Assembly (NCBI RefSeq): GCF_003075415.1
Contig: NZ_QDAH01000013.1
Location: forward strand, 45,841 to 109,840
DNA: 64,000 nucleotides
Reading direction: 5' to 3'
DNA from: Microvirga sp. KLBC 81
Lineage (GTDB): Bacteria; Pseudomonadota; Alphaproteobacteria; Rhizobiales; Beijerinckiaceae
A program made the position numbers and the translations under genes. How positions within the stretch are numbered: position 1 is the first letter of the stretch; every line of letters begins with the position of its first letter. The notes under the pieces were generated by a model. That model saw only the letters and a program-made list of their open reading frames with translations, ran no database searches and had not been told where the DNA came from. Shown piece after piece: positions 48,831 to 57,922 of this stretch.

Positions 48831-49691
48831 ATGGAGACCGGGAAAAGCACGGAAGCGGCAGAAACTGCCACAGAAGCGCCAGAGGATTACGAAGGCCTGC
48901 GGACGCTGCTGCTCAGCCGCCGGGAGACGATGCCGAAGCGCCTCAAGCAGCTCGCGGCCTTCGCCATAGAGCACCCTGAGGAAGTGGCCTTCGGCACGGT
49001 GGCCGGCATTGCCGAGCATGCCGGTGTTCAGCCTTCCACATTGGTGCGCTTTGCCAAGAGCCTCGGCTATGACGGCTTCTCTCATCTCCAGCAGATCTTT
49101 CGCGACCGCCTGCGCGAACGCTTTCCTGATTACCGTGAGCGCCTGCGCGTCTTGCGCAACCTGGAAGGCGACCACGTTCATGCCGCGTCGCTTCTCGAAG
49201 GCTTTGCCAATGCGGCCACGATCTCGCTTGAAAAGATGCGCGAGTCGGTGCGCCCGGAGGAACTCTCCCGCGCCATCGAGACCCTGGCGAAGGCCGATAC
49301 GATCTATCTTCTCGGCGCGCGCCGGGTATTTCCGATTGCTGCCTATTGCGCCTATGCCTTCGGGAAGCTCGGCGTGCGCGCAATCCTGATCGATCATGTG
49401 GCGCAGCTCGGGCCCGAGCAGCTCGCAACCGCCACCGAGCGCGATGCGGTTCTCGCCATCAGCTTCACGCCTTATGCGCCGGTGACCGCCGATCTCGCGG
49501 CAGCCGCCGCGCGGAACAACATTCCGGTCGTGGCGATCACGGATTCGGCCTTCAGCCCGCTGGTTTCAAGCGCCGATGTGTGGCTCGAAGTGGCGGAAGC
49601 GGACTTTGGCGCCTTCCGCTCCCTCTCTGCATCCTTCGCCCTCGCCATGGCGCTCGCCGTCGGCACTGCGGAGAAGCGGGCGGAAAGCTGA
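48831..49691 (+). CDS. iolR: RpiR family transcriptional regulator, probable IolR
   Basis: A 286-residue regulator. The N-terminal helix-turn-helix is HAGVQPSTLVRFAKSLGYDG; the C-terminal SIS domain (TIYLLGARRVFPIAAYCAYA, AVLAISFTPYAPVTADLA) binds a phosphorylated sugar. Its position between the importer and iolG matches iolR of rhizobia, which represses inositol genes. The ATG at 48831 fits the usual N-terminus; a GTG at 48795 is an alternative. Confidence 0.88.
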   Translation: METGKSTEAAETATEAPEDYEGLRTLLLSRRETMPKRLKQLAAFAIEHPEEVAFGTVAGIAEHAGVQPSTLVRFAKSLGYDGFSHLQQIFRDRLRERFPDYRERLRVLRNLEGDHVHAASLLEGFANAATISLEKMRESVRPEELSRAIETLAKADTIYLLGARRVFPIAAYCAYAFGKLGVRAILIDHVAQLGPEQLATATERDAVLAISFTPYAPVTADLAAAAARNNIPVVAITDSAFSPLVSSADVWLEVAEADFGAFRSLSASFALAMALAVGTAEKRAES

Positions 49692-49698
49692 CCAGCAT

Positions 49699-49793
49699 GT
49701 CATCCCGGACGGCGTAGCCGATCCGGGATCGCTCAGAATGAAGCGCCATCTCGTGGAACGATCCCGGGTTCTGCTTCGCAGCCCCTGGATGAC
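49699..49793. repeat. palindromic repeat (GTCATCCCGGAC...TGGATGAC)
   Basis: GTCATCCCGGACGGCGTAGC with GATCCGGGATC, then GATCCCGGGTTCTGCTTCGC with GCCCCTGGATGAC. Its two-hairpin plan is like family A but the stems differ. It separates two convergent genes. Confidence 0.65.
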
Positions 49794-49801
49794 GCCTGCG
49801 A

Positions 49802-50791
49802 TCAAACCCTCACCGGCTTTCCGGTCTGTGCCGACTCGGTCGCCGCATCCGCCAAGCGCTGGGCCATGAGACCGTCGCGCCCCGTGGGATTGCAAGGTTT
49901 GCCGTCTCGGATCGCATTCAGAAACGTGGTCAGCTCGTCGCGATAGGCTTCCGCATAGCGCTCCAGGAAGAAGTCCTGCACCGGATCGGCGGTGATGCCG
50001 GAAGCATTTGCCACTTCCACCGTGGTGCGGTGGATGTTGCCCGCGCGGATCATGCCCTTCGAGCCATGCACCTCGATCCGCTGATCGTAGCCGTAAGTGG
50101 CGCGGCGGGAGTTCGAGATCTGCACGATGCGGCCCTTGGCCGTCTTCAGCATCACGGCCGCCGTGTCCACGTCGCCCGCTTCGCCGATGGCCGGGTCCAC
50201 GAGGGAAGAGCCGACCGCGTGCACTTCCACCGGTTCGTCGCCGAGCAGCAGGAAGCGCGCCATGTCGAGATCGTGGATCATCATGTCCCGGAACAGGCCG
50301 CCGGACGTCTTGATGTAGCTCACCGGCGGCGGGCCGGGATCGCGGGAGAGAATTGTCACGAGTTCCACCTCGCCCACTTCGCCGTCAGCGAGTCGACGGC
50401 GCAAGGAGGCGAAATTCGGATCGAAGCGTCGGTTGAAGCCGATCATCAGCGGCGTACCGGCCTTCTCGACCGTGGCAAGGCAGGTCTCGATTCGGGCACT
50501 CGAAAGGTCAACCGGCTTTTCGCAGAACACGGCCTTACCGGCCTTCGCACCACGCTCGATGAGATCGGCGTGGGTCGTGGTCGGCGTGCAGACGAGAATG
50601 GCGTCCACATCGGAGCGCTCGACGATCGAATCGAGAGGCGCGACTTCCGCGCCAGTCTCCGCTGCCAGAGCCTCGGCGGCGGGAGCATGCGGATCGGCGA
50701 CCGCAACGAGGCGGGCGTCGGGATGGTTGGCGGCGTTGCGCCCGTGAATACGGCCGATGCGGCCAGCGCCCAGAACGGCGATCCTGATCAT
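49802..50791 (-). CDS. iolG: inositol 2-dehydrogenase IolG
   Basis: A 329-residue NAD-dependent dehydrogenase. The Rossmann motif is VLGAGRIGRIHGRN, the catalytic Lys lies in VFCEKPVDLS, and DMMIHDLDMARFLLGDE-like residues (MIHDLDMA) supply the Asp/His pair. It oxidises myo-inositol to 2-keto-myo-inositol, the entry step. Divergent from iolC, with two operator-like sites between. Confidence 0.94.
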   Translation of the reverse strand: MIRIAVLGAGRIGRIHGRNAANHPDARLVAVADPHAPAAEALAAETGAEVAPLDSIVERSDVDAILVCTPTTTHADLIERGAKAGKAVFCEKPVDLSSARIETCLATVEKAGTPLMIGFNRRFDPNFASLRRRLADGEVGEVELVTILSRDPGPPPVSYIKTSGGLFRDMMIHDLDMARFLLLGDEPVEVHAVGSSLVDPAIGEAGDVDTAAVMLKTAKGRIVQISNSRRATYGYDQRIEVHGSKGMIRAGNIHRTTVEVANASGITADPVQDFFLERYAEAYRDELTTFLNAIRDGKPCNPTGRDGLMAQRLADAATESAQTGKPVRV

Positions 50792-50829
50792 GCTTCCTCC
50801 GAAGTGTTTTGCCGGCTATTGGGAAATTT

Positions 50830-50873
50830 AGAATTGCTATTCCAGCATAAGATGCTAATAGAATAAACGTTCT
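50830..50873. promoter_or_regulatory. two IolR-like operators between iolG and iolC
   Basis: AGAATTGCTATTCC at 50830-50843 (AGAA-N6-TTCC) and AGAATAAACGTTCT at 50860-50873 (AGAA-N6-TTCT) start exactly 30 bases apart, about three helical turns. Both lie in the only AT-rich part of the divergent promoter. Confidence 0.55.
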
Positions 50874-50941
50874 ATGACTGCAAGGGCCCGAAGGCGGCTC
50901 AGGCACGGTCTCTCGAGAAGACCGGCAGCGGGAGGAATAGC

Positions 50942-52855
50942 ATGAAGCCAGCCCTGGATGTGATCACCATCGGCCGCGCCTCGGTCGATCTCTACGGCCA
51001 GCAGGTGGGTGGGCGGCTGGAGGACATGGCCTCCTTCTCCAAGGCGGTCGGCGGGTGTCCTGCGAACATCGCCATCGGCACGGCGCGGCTCGGCCTCAAA
51101 TCGGGCCTCATCACTCGGGTCGGCGACGAAGCCATGGGCCGATTCATCCGCGAGCAGATGGAGCGCGAAGGCGTTGCCACCCAAGGGATCATCACGGATA
51201 AGCAACGCCTCACCGCTCTCGCGATCCTCGGCGTGCGGGACGAGGATTCCTTCCCGCTCATCTTCTATCGTGCCGATTGCGCCGACATGGCGCTCTCCGA
51301 GGATGATATCGACGAGAGCTTCGTTGCCTCTGCCTCGGCGATCGTCGTCACCGGCACGCATTTTTCCCGTGAGAACACCGCCGCTGCGCAGAAGAAGGCC
51401 ATCCGCATTGCGAAGGCGAATGGCCGGAAGGTGGTATTCGATGTGGATTACCGCCCTAATCTCTGGGGCCTCCTCGGCCACGGTGCCGGCGAGTCGCGTT
51501 ACGTGCGCTCGGATACCGTCACCGAACACCTCAAGCCCATCCTCGCCGAGTGCGATCTCATCGTCGGCACGGAAGAGGAGCTTCACATCGCGGGGGGCTC
51601 GGAGAATACGCTTGCGGCGATCCGCGCCATCCGCTCGATCTCGAAAGCCGCCATCGTATGCAAGCGCGGCCCCATGGGCTGCATTGTGTTCCCCGGTGAC
51701 ATCCCTGCCTCGCTCGATGACGGTGTGAAGGGCCCCGGCTTTCCCGTCGAGGTCTACAATGTGCTGGGCGCAGGTGATGCCTTTCTCTCCGGTTTCTTAC
51801 GCGGCTGGCTGCGGGACGAGAAACTCGAAACCTGCTGCGCCTATGCCAATGCGAGCGGCGCCTTCGCCGTGTCGCGTCTCCTCTGCTCGCCCGAGATCCC
51901 GACCTTCCCTGAGTTGCAGCATTTCCTCAAAGAGGGAAGTCGTCATAAGGCTCTTCGTTTCGACGAAACGATCAACCACATCCATTGGGCGACGACGCGC
52001 CGGCCTCGATCCGACACGCTCATGGCGTTCGCCATCGATCACCGCATGCAGCTGGAAGCGATGGCGAAGGAAGTGGGCGCTTCGATCGAGCGCATTCCCG
52101 ACTTCAAGGTCCTTGCCGTGCAGGCGGCTGCCAAAGTGGCGGATGGCCGTCCTGGCTTCGGCATGCTGATCGACGGCACCTATGGCCGCGAAGCTTTGTT
52201 CCGCGCGGCCGACCATCCGTTCTGGATCGGTCGCCCCGTCGAACTGCCCGGCTCGCGTCCGCTCGATTTCGAAGACGGCGGCAGCATCGGCGCGCAGCTC
52301 GTGGAATGGCCAGTGGGTCACACCATCAAATGCCTGTGTTTCTATCATCCCGACGATCCGCCGGACCTTAAAGCACGCCAGGAACGCGAGCTTTTGCGCA
52401 TCCACGACGCCGCGCGCCGCATCGGCCGTGAGCTCTTGATCGAGATCATCGCGGGCAAGCACGGTGCGCTGAAAACCGATACGGTCGCCAGCATCGTCCA
52501 GCATCTCTACGATCTCGGCATCAAGCCGGATTGGTGGAAGCTCGAGCCCCAGCAGGACAAATCGGCCTGGAAGGCCATCGGCGAGGTGATCACCAGGAAC
52601 GATCCGTATTGCCGCGGCATCGTGCTGCTTGGCCTCGAAGCACCGGAGGATGAGCTTGAAGCCGCCTTCGCCGCTGCGGCCAGCGAGCCTCAGGTGAAAG
52701 GTTTCGCGGTGGGCCGCACCATCTTCAACGAGGCCGCGCGCCGCTGGCTGAAGGGCGAGATCTCGGACGAAGCCGCCATTGCCGATATGGCAGGCCGCTT
52801 CCAGCGTCTCGTCGATGCCTGGCAGCGCGTGTCCGGCCAGGCGAAAGCCGCCTGA
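50942..52855 (+). CDS. iolC: bifunctional 5-dehydro-2-deoxygluconokinase IolC fused to DUF2090
   Basis: A 637-residue fusion. Residues 1 to about 325 are a PfkB-type kinase: ITIGRASVDLYGQQVGG, GGCPANIAIGTARLGLKSG and the catalytic YNVLGAGDAFLSGFLRG. Residues about 335-637 are DUF2090 (MAFAIDHRMQLEAMAKEVGA; LLGLEAPEDELEAAFAAAAS), a TIM-barrel-like domain thought to act on the phosphorylated product in place of IolJ aldolase. GGAGG precedes the ATG. First gene of iolCDEB. Confidence 0.94.
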   Translation: MKPALDVITIGRASVDLYGQQVGGRLEDMASFSKAVGGCPANIAIGTARLGLKSGLITRVGDEAMGRFIREQMEREGVATQGIITDKQRLTALAILGVRDEDSFPLIFYRADCADMALSEDDIDESFVASASAIVVTGTHFSRENTAAAQKKAIRIAKANGRKVVFDVDYRPNLWGLLGHGAGESRYVRSDTVTEHLKPILAECDLIVGTEEELHIAGGSENTLAAIRAIRSISKAAIVCKRGPMGCIVFPGDIPASLDDGVKGPGFPVEVYNVLGAGDAFLSGFLRGWLRDEKLETCCAYANASGAFAVSRLLCSPEIPTFPELQHFLKEGSRHKALRFDETINHIHWATTRRPRSDTLMAFAIDHRMQLEAMAKEVGASIERIPDFKVLAVQAAAKVADGRPGFGMLIDGTYGREALFRAADHPFWIGRPVELPGSRPLDFEDGGSIGAQLVEWPVGHTIKCLCFYHPDDPPDLKARQERELLRIHDAARRIGRELLIEIIAGKHGALKTDTVASIVQHLYDLGIKPDWWKLEPQQDKSAWKAIGEVITRNDPYCRGIVLLGLEAPEDELEAAFAAAASEPQVKGFAVGRTIFNEAARRWLKGEISDEAAIADMAGRFQRLVDAWQRVSGQAKAA

Positions 52856-52954
52856 GACAAAGGGCTGAGTTAACATTGGCTCCACCCTCTTTCTTTGAAT
52901 ACACAACCTGAGAACGCTGCCGACGTCACTCGGCGCATTTTGAGAGAAACGCCC

Positions 52955-54802
52955 ATGAGCACGATCCGCCTCACCATGGCGCAAGCCGTCGCCCGGTTCC
53001 TCACTGCGCAGAAGACGGAAATCGATGGACGAACCCTGCCTCTGTTCGGCGGCGTCTGGGCCATCTTCGGCCACGGCAACGTGGCCGGTATGGGCGAGGC
53101 GCTGCACGGCGTGCGCGACAAGCTCCCGACCTTCCGCGCACATAATGAGCAGGGCATGACCCATGCGGCGATTGCCTTCGCGAAAGCCTCGCGCCGCAGG
53201 CGCATGATGGCCTGCACCACCTCCATCGGCCCCGGCGCGACGAACATGGTGACGGCCGCCGCCGTCGCGCACGTCAACCGTCTTCCCGTTCTGCTTCTTC
53301 CCGGTGACGTGTTCGCCAACCGCAAGCCCGATCCGGTGTTGCAGCAGGTCGAGGATTTTTCGGATGGTACAGTCTCGGCCAACGACTGCTTCAAGCCCGT
53401 CTCCCGATACTTCGACCGCATTGCGCGTCCTGAGCAGATCATTCCCGCGCTCCAGCGCGCGATGGCGGTCCTCACCGATCCCGCCGATTGCGGGCCGGTG
53501 ACGCTCGCGCTGTGCCAGGACACGCAGGCCGAGGCTTACGATTACCCTGAAAGCTTCTTCGCGGAGAAAATCTGGACACCACGCCGCATCCGCCCCGACG
53601 AGTCGGAACTCGCTGAAGCCGCAAACCTCATCCGCGACGCAAAAAAGCCCTTCATCGTGGCGGGCGGTGGCGTGCTCTATTCCGGTGCCGAGAGGGTGCT
53701 TGCAGAGTTCGCACAAAAGCACGGACTCTTCGTCGGTGAGACGCAGGCCGGCAAGTCCAGTCTCCCTCATGATCATCAGGCCAATCTCGGCTCGGTCGGC
53801 GTGACCGGCACAGGCGCTGCCAATGCGCTCGCCGAAGAGGCCGATGTGGTGATTGCGGTGGGCACGCGCCTGCAGGATTTCACCACCGGTTCCTGGGCAT
53901 TGTTCAAAAACCCGAAGCGCCGCATCGTCGGCCTCAACGTGCAGGCGTTCGATGCCACGAAGCACAATGCACTGCCGCTCGTGGCGGACGCGCGCGTGGG
54001 TCTTGAGGAATTGGGCCGTGCGCTCGGCGGCTGGAAGGCGCCGGAGGCCTGGGTCGTGAAGGGCAGCAAGGAAAAATCCCGCTGGTTCGAATCCTCCGCC
54101 CGCTTCACCGATCCGACGAATGCGGAACTTCCCTCCGACGCGCAGGTGATCGGCGCAGTGCAGCGCACCTCCTCCCCGACCGACGTCGTGGTCTGCGCCG
54201 CTGGCGGCCTGCCGGGCGAGTTGCATAAGCATTGGAAGGCGAGCAGCGCGCTCGGCTACCACATGGAATACGGCTATTCCTGCATGGGATACGAGATCGC
54301 GGGCGGCCTCGGCGTGAAGATGGCCGATCCCTCACGCGAGGTGATCGTGATGGTGGGCGACGGCTCCTACCTCATGATGAATTCGGAACTCGCCTCCTCC
54401 GTGATGCTGGGTCAGAAGCTTACCGTCGTTCTCCTCGACAACCGCGGTTATGGCTGCATCAACCGCCTTCAGCGCGCCACGGGCGGCGAAAGCTTCAACA
54501 ATCTGTTGCAGCACACGAACCACGTGACGCTGCCCGACATCGACTTCGTCGCCCATGCCGCGAGCCTCGGCGCGCAGTCGCTGAAGGTGAAGAGCATTGC
54601 CGAACTCGAAGACGCCTTGAAGAAGGCACGCGGTGTGGATCGCAGCACCGTGATCGTCATCGATACCGATCCGCTCATCTCCACAGACGAAGGCGGCCAC
54701 TGGTGGGATGTAGCCGTGCCGGAGGTATCGTCACGCGAGCAGGTGAAGACGGCGCGAAAAGATTACGAAACAGCTCTCGCTGCGCAGCGCGTGGGCGACT
54801 AA
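52955..54802 (+). CDS. iolD: 3D-(3,5/4)-trihydroxycyclohexane-1,2-dione acylhydrolase IolD
   Basis: A 615-residue ThDP enzyme that hydrolyses the diketo ring to 5-deoxy-glucuronate. Family-specific features are RLTMAQAVARFLTAQKTEID at the start, GGVWAIFGHGNVAGMGEAL, and YHMEYGYSCMGYEIAGGLGV near the ThDP motif VGDGSYLMMNSELASSVM. GAGAG precedes the ATG at 52955; the frame is open to a TTG at 52895 that would add 20 residues unlike the family. Confidence 0.95.
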   Translation: MSTIRLTMAQAVARFLTAQKTEIDGRTLPLFGGVWAIFGHGNVAGMGEALHGVRDKLPTFRAHNEQGMTHAAIAFAKASRRRRMMACTTSIGPGATNMVTAAAVAHVNRLPVLLLPGDVFANRKPDPVLQQVEDFSDGTVSANDCFKPVSRYFDRIARPEQIIPALQRAMAVLTDPADCGPVTLALCQDTQAEAYDYPESFFAEKIWTPRRIRPDESELAEAANLIRDAKKPFIVAGGGVLYSGAERVLAEFAQKHGLFVGETQAGKSSLPHDHQANLGSVGVTGTGAANALAEEADVVIAVGTRLQDFTTGSWALFKNPKRRIVGLNVQAFDATKHNALPLVADARVGLEELGRALGGWKAPEAWVVKGSKEKSRWFESSARFTDPTNAELPSDAQVIGAVQRTSSPTDVVVCAAGGLPGELHKHWKASSALGYHMEYGYSCMGYEIAGGLGVKMADPSREVIVMVGDGSYLMMNSELASSVMLGQKLTVVLLDNRGYGCINRLQRATGGESFNNLLQHTNHVTLPDIDFVAHAASLGAQSLKVKSIAELEDALKKARGVDRSTVIVIDTDPLISTDEGGHWWDVAVPEVSSREQVKTARKDYETALAAQRVGD

Positions 54803-54822
54803 CGGCATTTCAGAGAACACCG

Positions 54823-54920
54823 CCCTCATCCTGAGGAGCCGCGAAGCGGCGTCTCGAAGGAGGGTCCGGTGTTCTCTGGAGACGCCTCGCCCTTCGAGAC
54901 GCTACGCTCCTCAGGGTGAG
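54823..54920. repeat. palindromic repeat, family C, inside the iol operon
   Basis: CCCTCATCCTGAGGAGCCGC, GCGTCTCGAAGG, then CCTCGCCCTTCGAGACGCTA and CTCCTCAGGGTGAGG. It fills the gap between iolD and iolE. Confidence 0.78.
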
Positions 54921-54955
54921 GCTTCGGAAATGAGGTTGAGAAAGGACGAAGGAAT

Positions 54956-55840
54956 ATGACGATCCGTATCGGGGCGAACCCCATCGGCTGGTCCAACGAC
55001 GACATGCCGGAGCTCGGCGGCGAGACGCCGTTGGAGGTGTGCCTTGCCGAGGCCAAGGAAGCAGGTTTCGAGGGCATGGAGCTCGGCAACAAGTTCCCGC
55101 GTGAGCCGGAAGCGCTGAAAAAGGCACTCGCACCCTTTGGTCTCGCCTGCGTGTCCGGCTGGTATTCCGCCGAGTTGCTCAAGCGCGATGCGGATGCGGA
55201 GATGAAGGCGCTGCGCCCGCATCTCGACCTGCTGAAGGCCATGGGCTCGAACGTGCTCGTGTTTGCCGAGACCTCGAACGCCATTCACGGAGACCGCTCC
55301 AGGCGTCTTTCGCAGCGTCCCGTCATGCAAGCTGGTGACTGGGCCGAGTTCGGCCGCCGCATCACGCGAGTGGCCGAGCGTACGCTCCAGGAGGGCGTGC
55401 GCGTGGTCTACCATCACCACATGGGCACCATCGTGGAATCGGAGGCTGACATCGACGCCTTCATGCGCTCCACGGGTGAAGCCGTTCACCTGCTCCTCGA
55501 TACCGGCCATGCCACCTGGGGCGGGGCGGATCCGGCAGCGCTCGCTCGCCGCTATCGCAGCCGCATCGGCCACGTGCACACGAAGGATGTGCGGAAAAGC
55601 GTGATGGAAAGGTCGCGTGCGGAGAACTGGAGCTTCCTCGATTCCGTCATCGAAGGCGTTTATACGGTGCCTGGTGACGGCATGGTGGATTTCGTCTCCG
55701 TGTTCAAGGAACTTCCGGGCTATAGCGGTTGGGTGGTGATCGAGGCGGAGCAGGATCCCAAGAAGGCTCATCCGCTCACCTATGCCAAAATGGGCTATGC
55801 CAATCTCACCCGCTTCCTGAAGGAAGCCGGCCTGCGTTAG
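54956..55840 (+). CDS. iolE: myo-inosose-2 dehydratase IolE
   Basis: A 294-residue TIM-barrel enzyme (xylose isomerase-like fold). The diagnostic start is IRIGANPIGWSNDDMPELGG. Metal-site segments include VVYHHHMGTIVESEADIDAF, LLLDTGHATWGGADP, HVHTKDVRK and VVIEAEQDPKKA. It dehydrates 2-keto-myo-inositol to the diketo compound used by IolD. AAGGA precedes the ATG. Confidence 0.95.
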   Translation: MTIRIGANPIGWSNDDMPELGGETPLEVCLAEAKEAGFEGMELGNKFPREPEALKKALAPFGLACVSGWYSAELLKRDADAEMKALRPHLDLLKAMGSNVLVFAETSNAIHGDRSRRLSQRPVMQAGDWAEFGRRITRVAERTLQEGVRVVYHHHMGTIVESEADIDAFMRSTGEAVHLLLDTGHATWGGADPAALARRYRSRIGHVHTKDVRKSVMERSRAENWSFLDSVIEGVYTVPGDGMVDFVSVFKELPGYSGWVVIEAEQDPKKAHPLTYAKMGYANLTRFLKEAGLR

Positions 55841-55849
55841 TTTGTTGAA

Positions 55850-55896
55850 CGCATTTTCTCGTCGGAGAACCGCTAGCCACTTCTCCGGAGAATGCG
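55850..55896. repeat. palindromic repeat, family D variant, between iolE and iolB
   Basis: CGCATTTTCTCGTCGGAGAA and TTCTCCGGAGAATGCG form an imperfect hairpin. The iolB ribosome binding site (AAGGAG) follows directly. Confidence 0.7.
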
Positions 55897-55912
55897 TGAA
55901 GGAGTTCTCACG

Positions 55913-56716
55913 ATGTCGAAGCTTCTCGTCAAACCGTCGAAGCCCGATCAGAACGGGCGCATCCATGCCATCACGCCGGAATCGGCGGGTTGGACCTATG
56001 TGGGGTTCGAGGTCTACCGGCTCAAAAGCGGTCAGAGTTTGAAACAAGCGACAGGTGATCGGGAAGCTTGCATCGTCATGCTTTCAGGCGAGGCGCATGT
56101 GGGCGCAGGCGGCCAAGACTTCGGCGTGATCGGCGGGCGCTCCTCGCCGTTCGAACCGGATCCGTGGTCGCTCTATGCGCCCGCTCATTCCAAGTGGTCG
56201 TTGGAGGCAGAGACCGATTGCGAGATCGCCGTCTGCACCGCGCCGGCCGAAGGAAAGCTTCCGGCGCGTGTGATCCGTCCTGATCAGGTGGGACAGGAAA
56301 CGCGTGGCAAGGGCACCAACACGCGCCATGTGCGCAATATTCTGCCCGAGACCGAGCCTGCGGAAAGCCTGCTCGTGGTGGAGGTGATTACGCCTTCTGG
56401 CCATTGGTCGAGCTATCCGCCTCACAAACACGACCGGGACATGCTGCCCGACGAGTCGCTCTTGGAAGAGACCTATTACCACCGTCTCAACCCGCCGACA
56501 GGCTTTGCGCTGCAGCGGGTCTATACGGATGACCGCTCGCTCGACGAGACGCTGGCCGCCAGCAACGGCGACGTGGTGCTGGTGCCGAAGGGCTATCACC
56601 CTGTCGGCGCGCCGCACGGCTATGAGCTCTATTACCTGAATGTGATGGCTGGCCCGAAGCGGATCTGGAAATTCTACAACGACCCGGACCACGAATGGAT
56701 GCTGAAGACGGCTTGA
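55913..56716 (+). CDS. iolB: 5-deoxy-glucuronate isomerase IolB
   Basis: A 267-residue cupin enzyme. IHAITPESAGWTYVGFEVYR is the family N-terminus; WSSYPPHKHDRDMLPDES supplies the metal-binding His and Asp/Glu, and YHPVGAPHGYELYYLNVMAG is the second conserved block. It isomerises 5-deoxy-glucuronate to the IolC substrate. AAGGAG stands 8 bases ahead of the ATG. Last gene of iolCDEB. Confidence 0.95.
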   Translation: MSKLLVKPSKPDQNGRIHAITPESAGWTYVGFEVYRLKSGQSLKQATGDREACIVMLSGEAHVGAGGQDFGVIGGRSSPFEPDPWSLYAPAHSKWSLEAETDCEIAVCTAPAEGKLPARVIRPDQVGQETRGKGTNTRHVRNILPETEPAESLLVVEVITPSGHWSSYPPHKHDRDMLPDESLLEETYYHRLNPPTGFALQRVYTDDRSLDETLAASNGDVVLVPKGYHPVGAPHGYELYYLNVMAGPKRIWKFYNDPDHEWMLKTA

Positions 56717-56735
56717 AGCAGCCGTGACAGCATTT

Positions 56736-56966
56736 TGCGGCGCAGTGGATCCGGCTCGCCGTTGAAAAATACTTCGCACCAAAGAACAGAGTTGTTTCCA
56801 CACAAGTGGAAACAACTCTGGCGCCTCGTGCGGAACCAGAGATCCGCATCGAACGATGCCCTCATCAAGGGAGGGAGCATCGTTGAGAGCGGAAAACCGG
56901 ATCCACTTTTCGCTGACGCGGCCCTTCGGGTCGCTGACGCGGACCTTCGGTTCCGCACGATGCTCT
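56736..56966. repeat. compound family D repeat with a perfect 15-bp hairpin
   Basis: The block holds a perfect stem, CAGAGTTGTTTCCAC (56787-56801) with GTGGAAACAACTCTG (56806-56820), and an ACAA loop. It is followed by CGTGCGGAACC, AAAACCGGATCCACTTTTCG and GCTGACGCGGCCCTTCGGGT as in 33748-33903. It ends CGATGCTCTAG at the PilZ stop codon. Confidence 0.72.
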
Positions 56967-57399
56967 AGCGATCGATCTCGACCTTCAGCTGGATCACATC
57001 GACGGACACGCCGAGAAGCCGCGCGATCCGGTGGCGAGCCTCATCCAGAATTTCCGGCACGCTCGAGGCCTCGCGGCCGAGAGACAGCGTTCCGGCGTCG
57101 CTCTGCATATGAGGAGGCACGCTGTTGGCCGCCCCCTCGCCGTCATCGAGGAACATGATGCCGTGGTTCTGCCCATCGTACCACATGACCTGGGCACGCC
57201 GGGCGAGCTTCTTCTTCGGGATCTGCAGCTCGAATTCCGCAGGGACTTTGACGGGTTGAGCAAACACGAGCCGCGCGCCGGTCTCGGAGAGATCTCGCAC
57301 GGTGCATTCCATTCGGGAGAGGCGGTTGTTGTAGATGATGTGCCCCTCAAGAAGCGTGCGCGAGCGCTGACTGGCGCGACGCTGCTCAACCGGATTCAT
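56965..57399 (-). CDS. PilZ domain protein
   Basis: A 144-residue protein. The c-di-GMP-binding motifs of PilZ are present: RRASQRSR (RxxxR) near the N-terminus and DLSETGARL (DxSxxG). The C-terminal 50 residues form a separate helix-rich tail (EILDEARHRIARLLGVSVDV). The ATG at 57399 follows GGGGG; a start at 57426 is less well placed. It likely senses c-di-GMP. Confidence 0.87.
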   Translation of the reverse strand: MNPVEQRRASQRSRTLLEGHIIYNNRLSRMECTVRDLSETGARLVFAQPVKVPAEFELQIPKKKLARRAQVMWYDGQNHGIMFLDDGEGAANSVPPHMQSDAGTLSLGREASSVPEILDEARHRIARLLGVSVDVIQLKVEIDR

Positions 57400-57604
57400 A
57401 GCCCCCCCTTCATTATGTCCCGCCATATGGCAGAAAAAGACAGGACAAACCTAGTCGGCCAAATCTTCTAGGCCGTTTGGTCGAGCCGTGCGGATCGCCG
57501 TTCTTGAAACGCTGCCGAAGGGCGCGACACCCATAGGTAATATAGTAACATGATTTTGACAACCTGCATGGCAATATTTTCAAATGTGCCTTGCAAAATT
57601 GCGC

Positions 57605-57922
57605 TTAAGGGTTGGCTGCCCAGCCGGCAATGGTCGAAGGGAGCTTCTTCTCGTGGGCACCGGGCACTGCGATCGGACGAGGAGGTATAGCCCGCGCCAT
57701 GCAATCCCGCATGTGAACCCTGCGTGCGTCCTTGATGATGACCCGATATTGCTGCTCGGACATGTTGCGGGTCCGATACATCAGCCTCGTTTCCTTATAG
57801 CAGGCATTCCAGCGGGCATTCCGATCAAGCTCGACCATCGACAGAGACGTCCAATCCTGAGCGGAAACCCCTCCCGAAACGAGGCTCGCGCAGCCAAAAA
57901 CAAGCAAAAACACAACACGCAT
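57605..57922 (-). CDS. small secreted protein, hypothetical
   Basis: A 105-residue protein with a Sec signal peptide (MRVVFLLVFGCASLVSGGVS, then AQDWTS). The mature part is helical and charged with two Cys (ARWNACYKETRLMYRTRNMS; VHMRDCMARAIPP), which could form one disulfide. The frame is open upstream to 58159, but that part reads through tRNA-derived sequence and is not coding. It lies just outside the island border. Confidence 0.68.
   Translation of the reverse strand: MRVVFLLVFGCASLVSGGVSAQDWTSLSMVELDRNARWNACYKETRLMYRTRNMSEQQYRVIIKDARRVHMRDCMARAIPPRPIAVPGAHEKKLPSTIAGWAANP

Noticed and set aside
51797..54262. Very long minus-strand open frame (821 codons) across iolC and iolD
   Set aside because: It is antisense to two clear iol genes; high GC leaves such frames open. 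Its translation has no recognisable domains.
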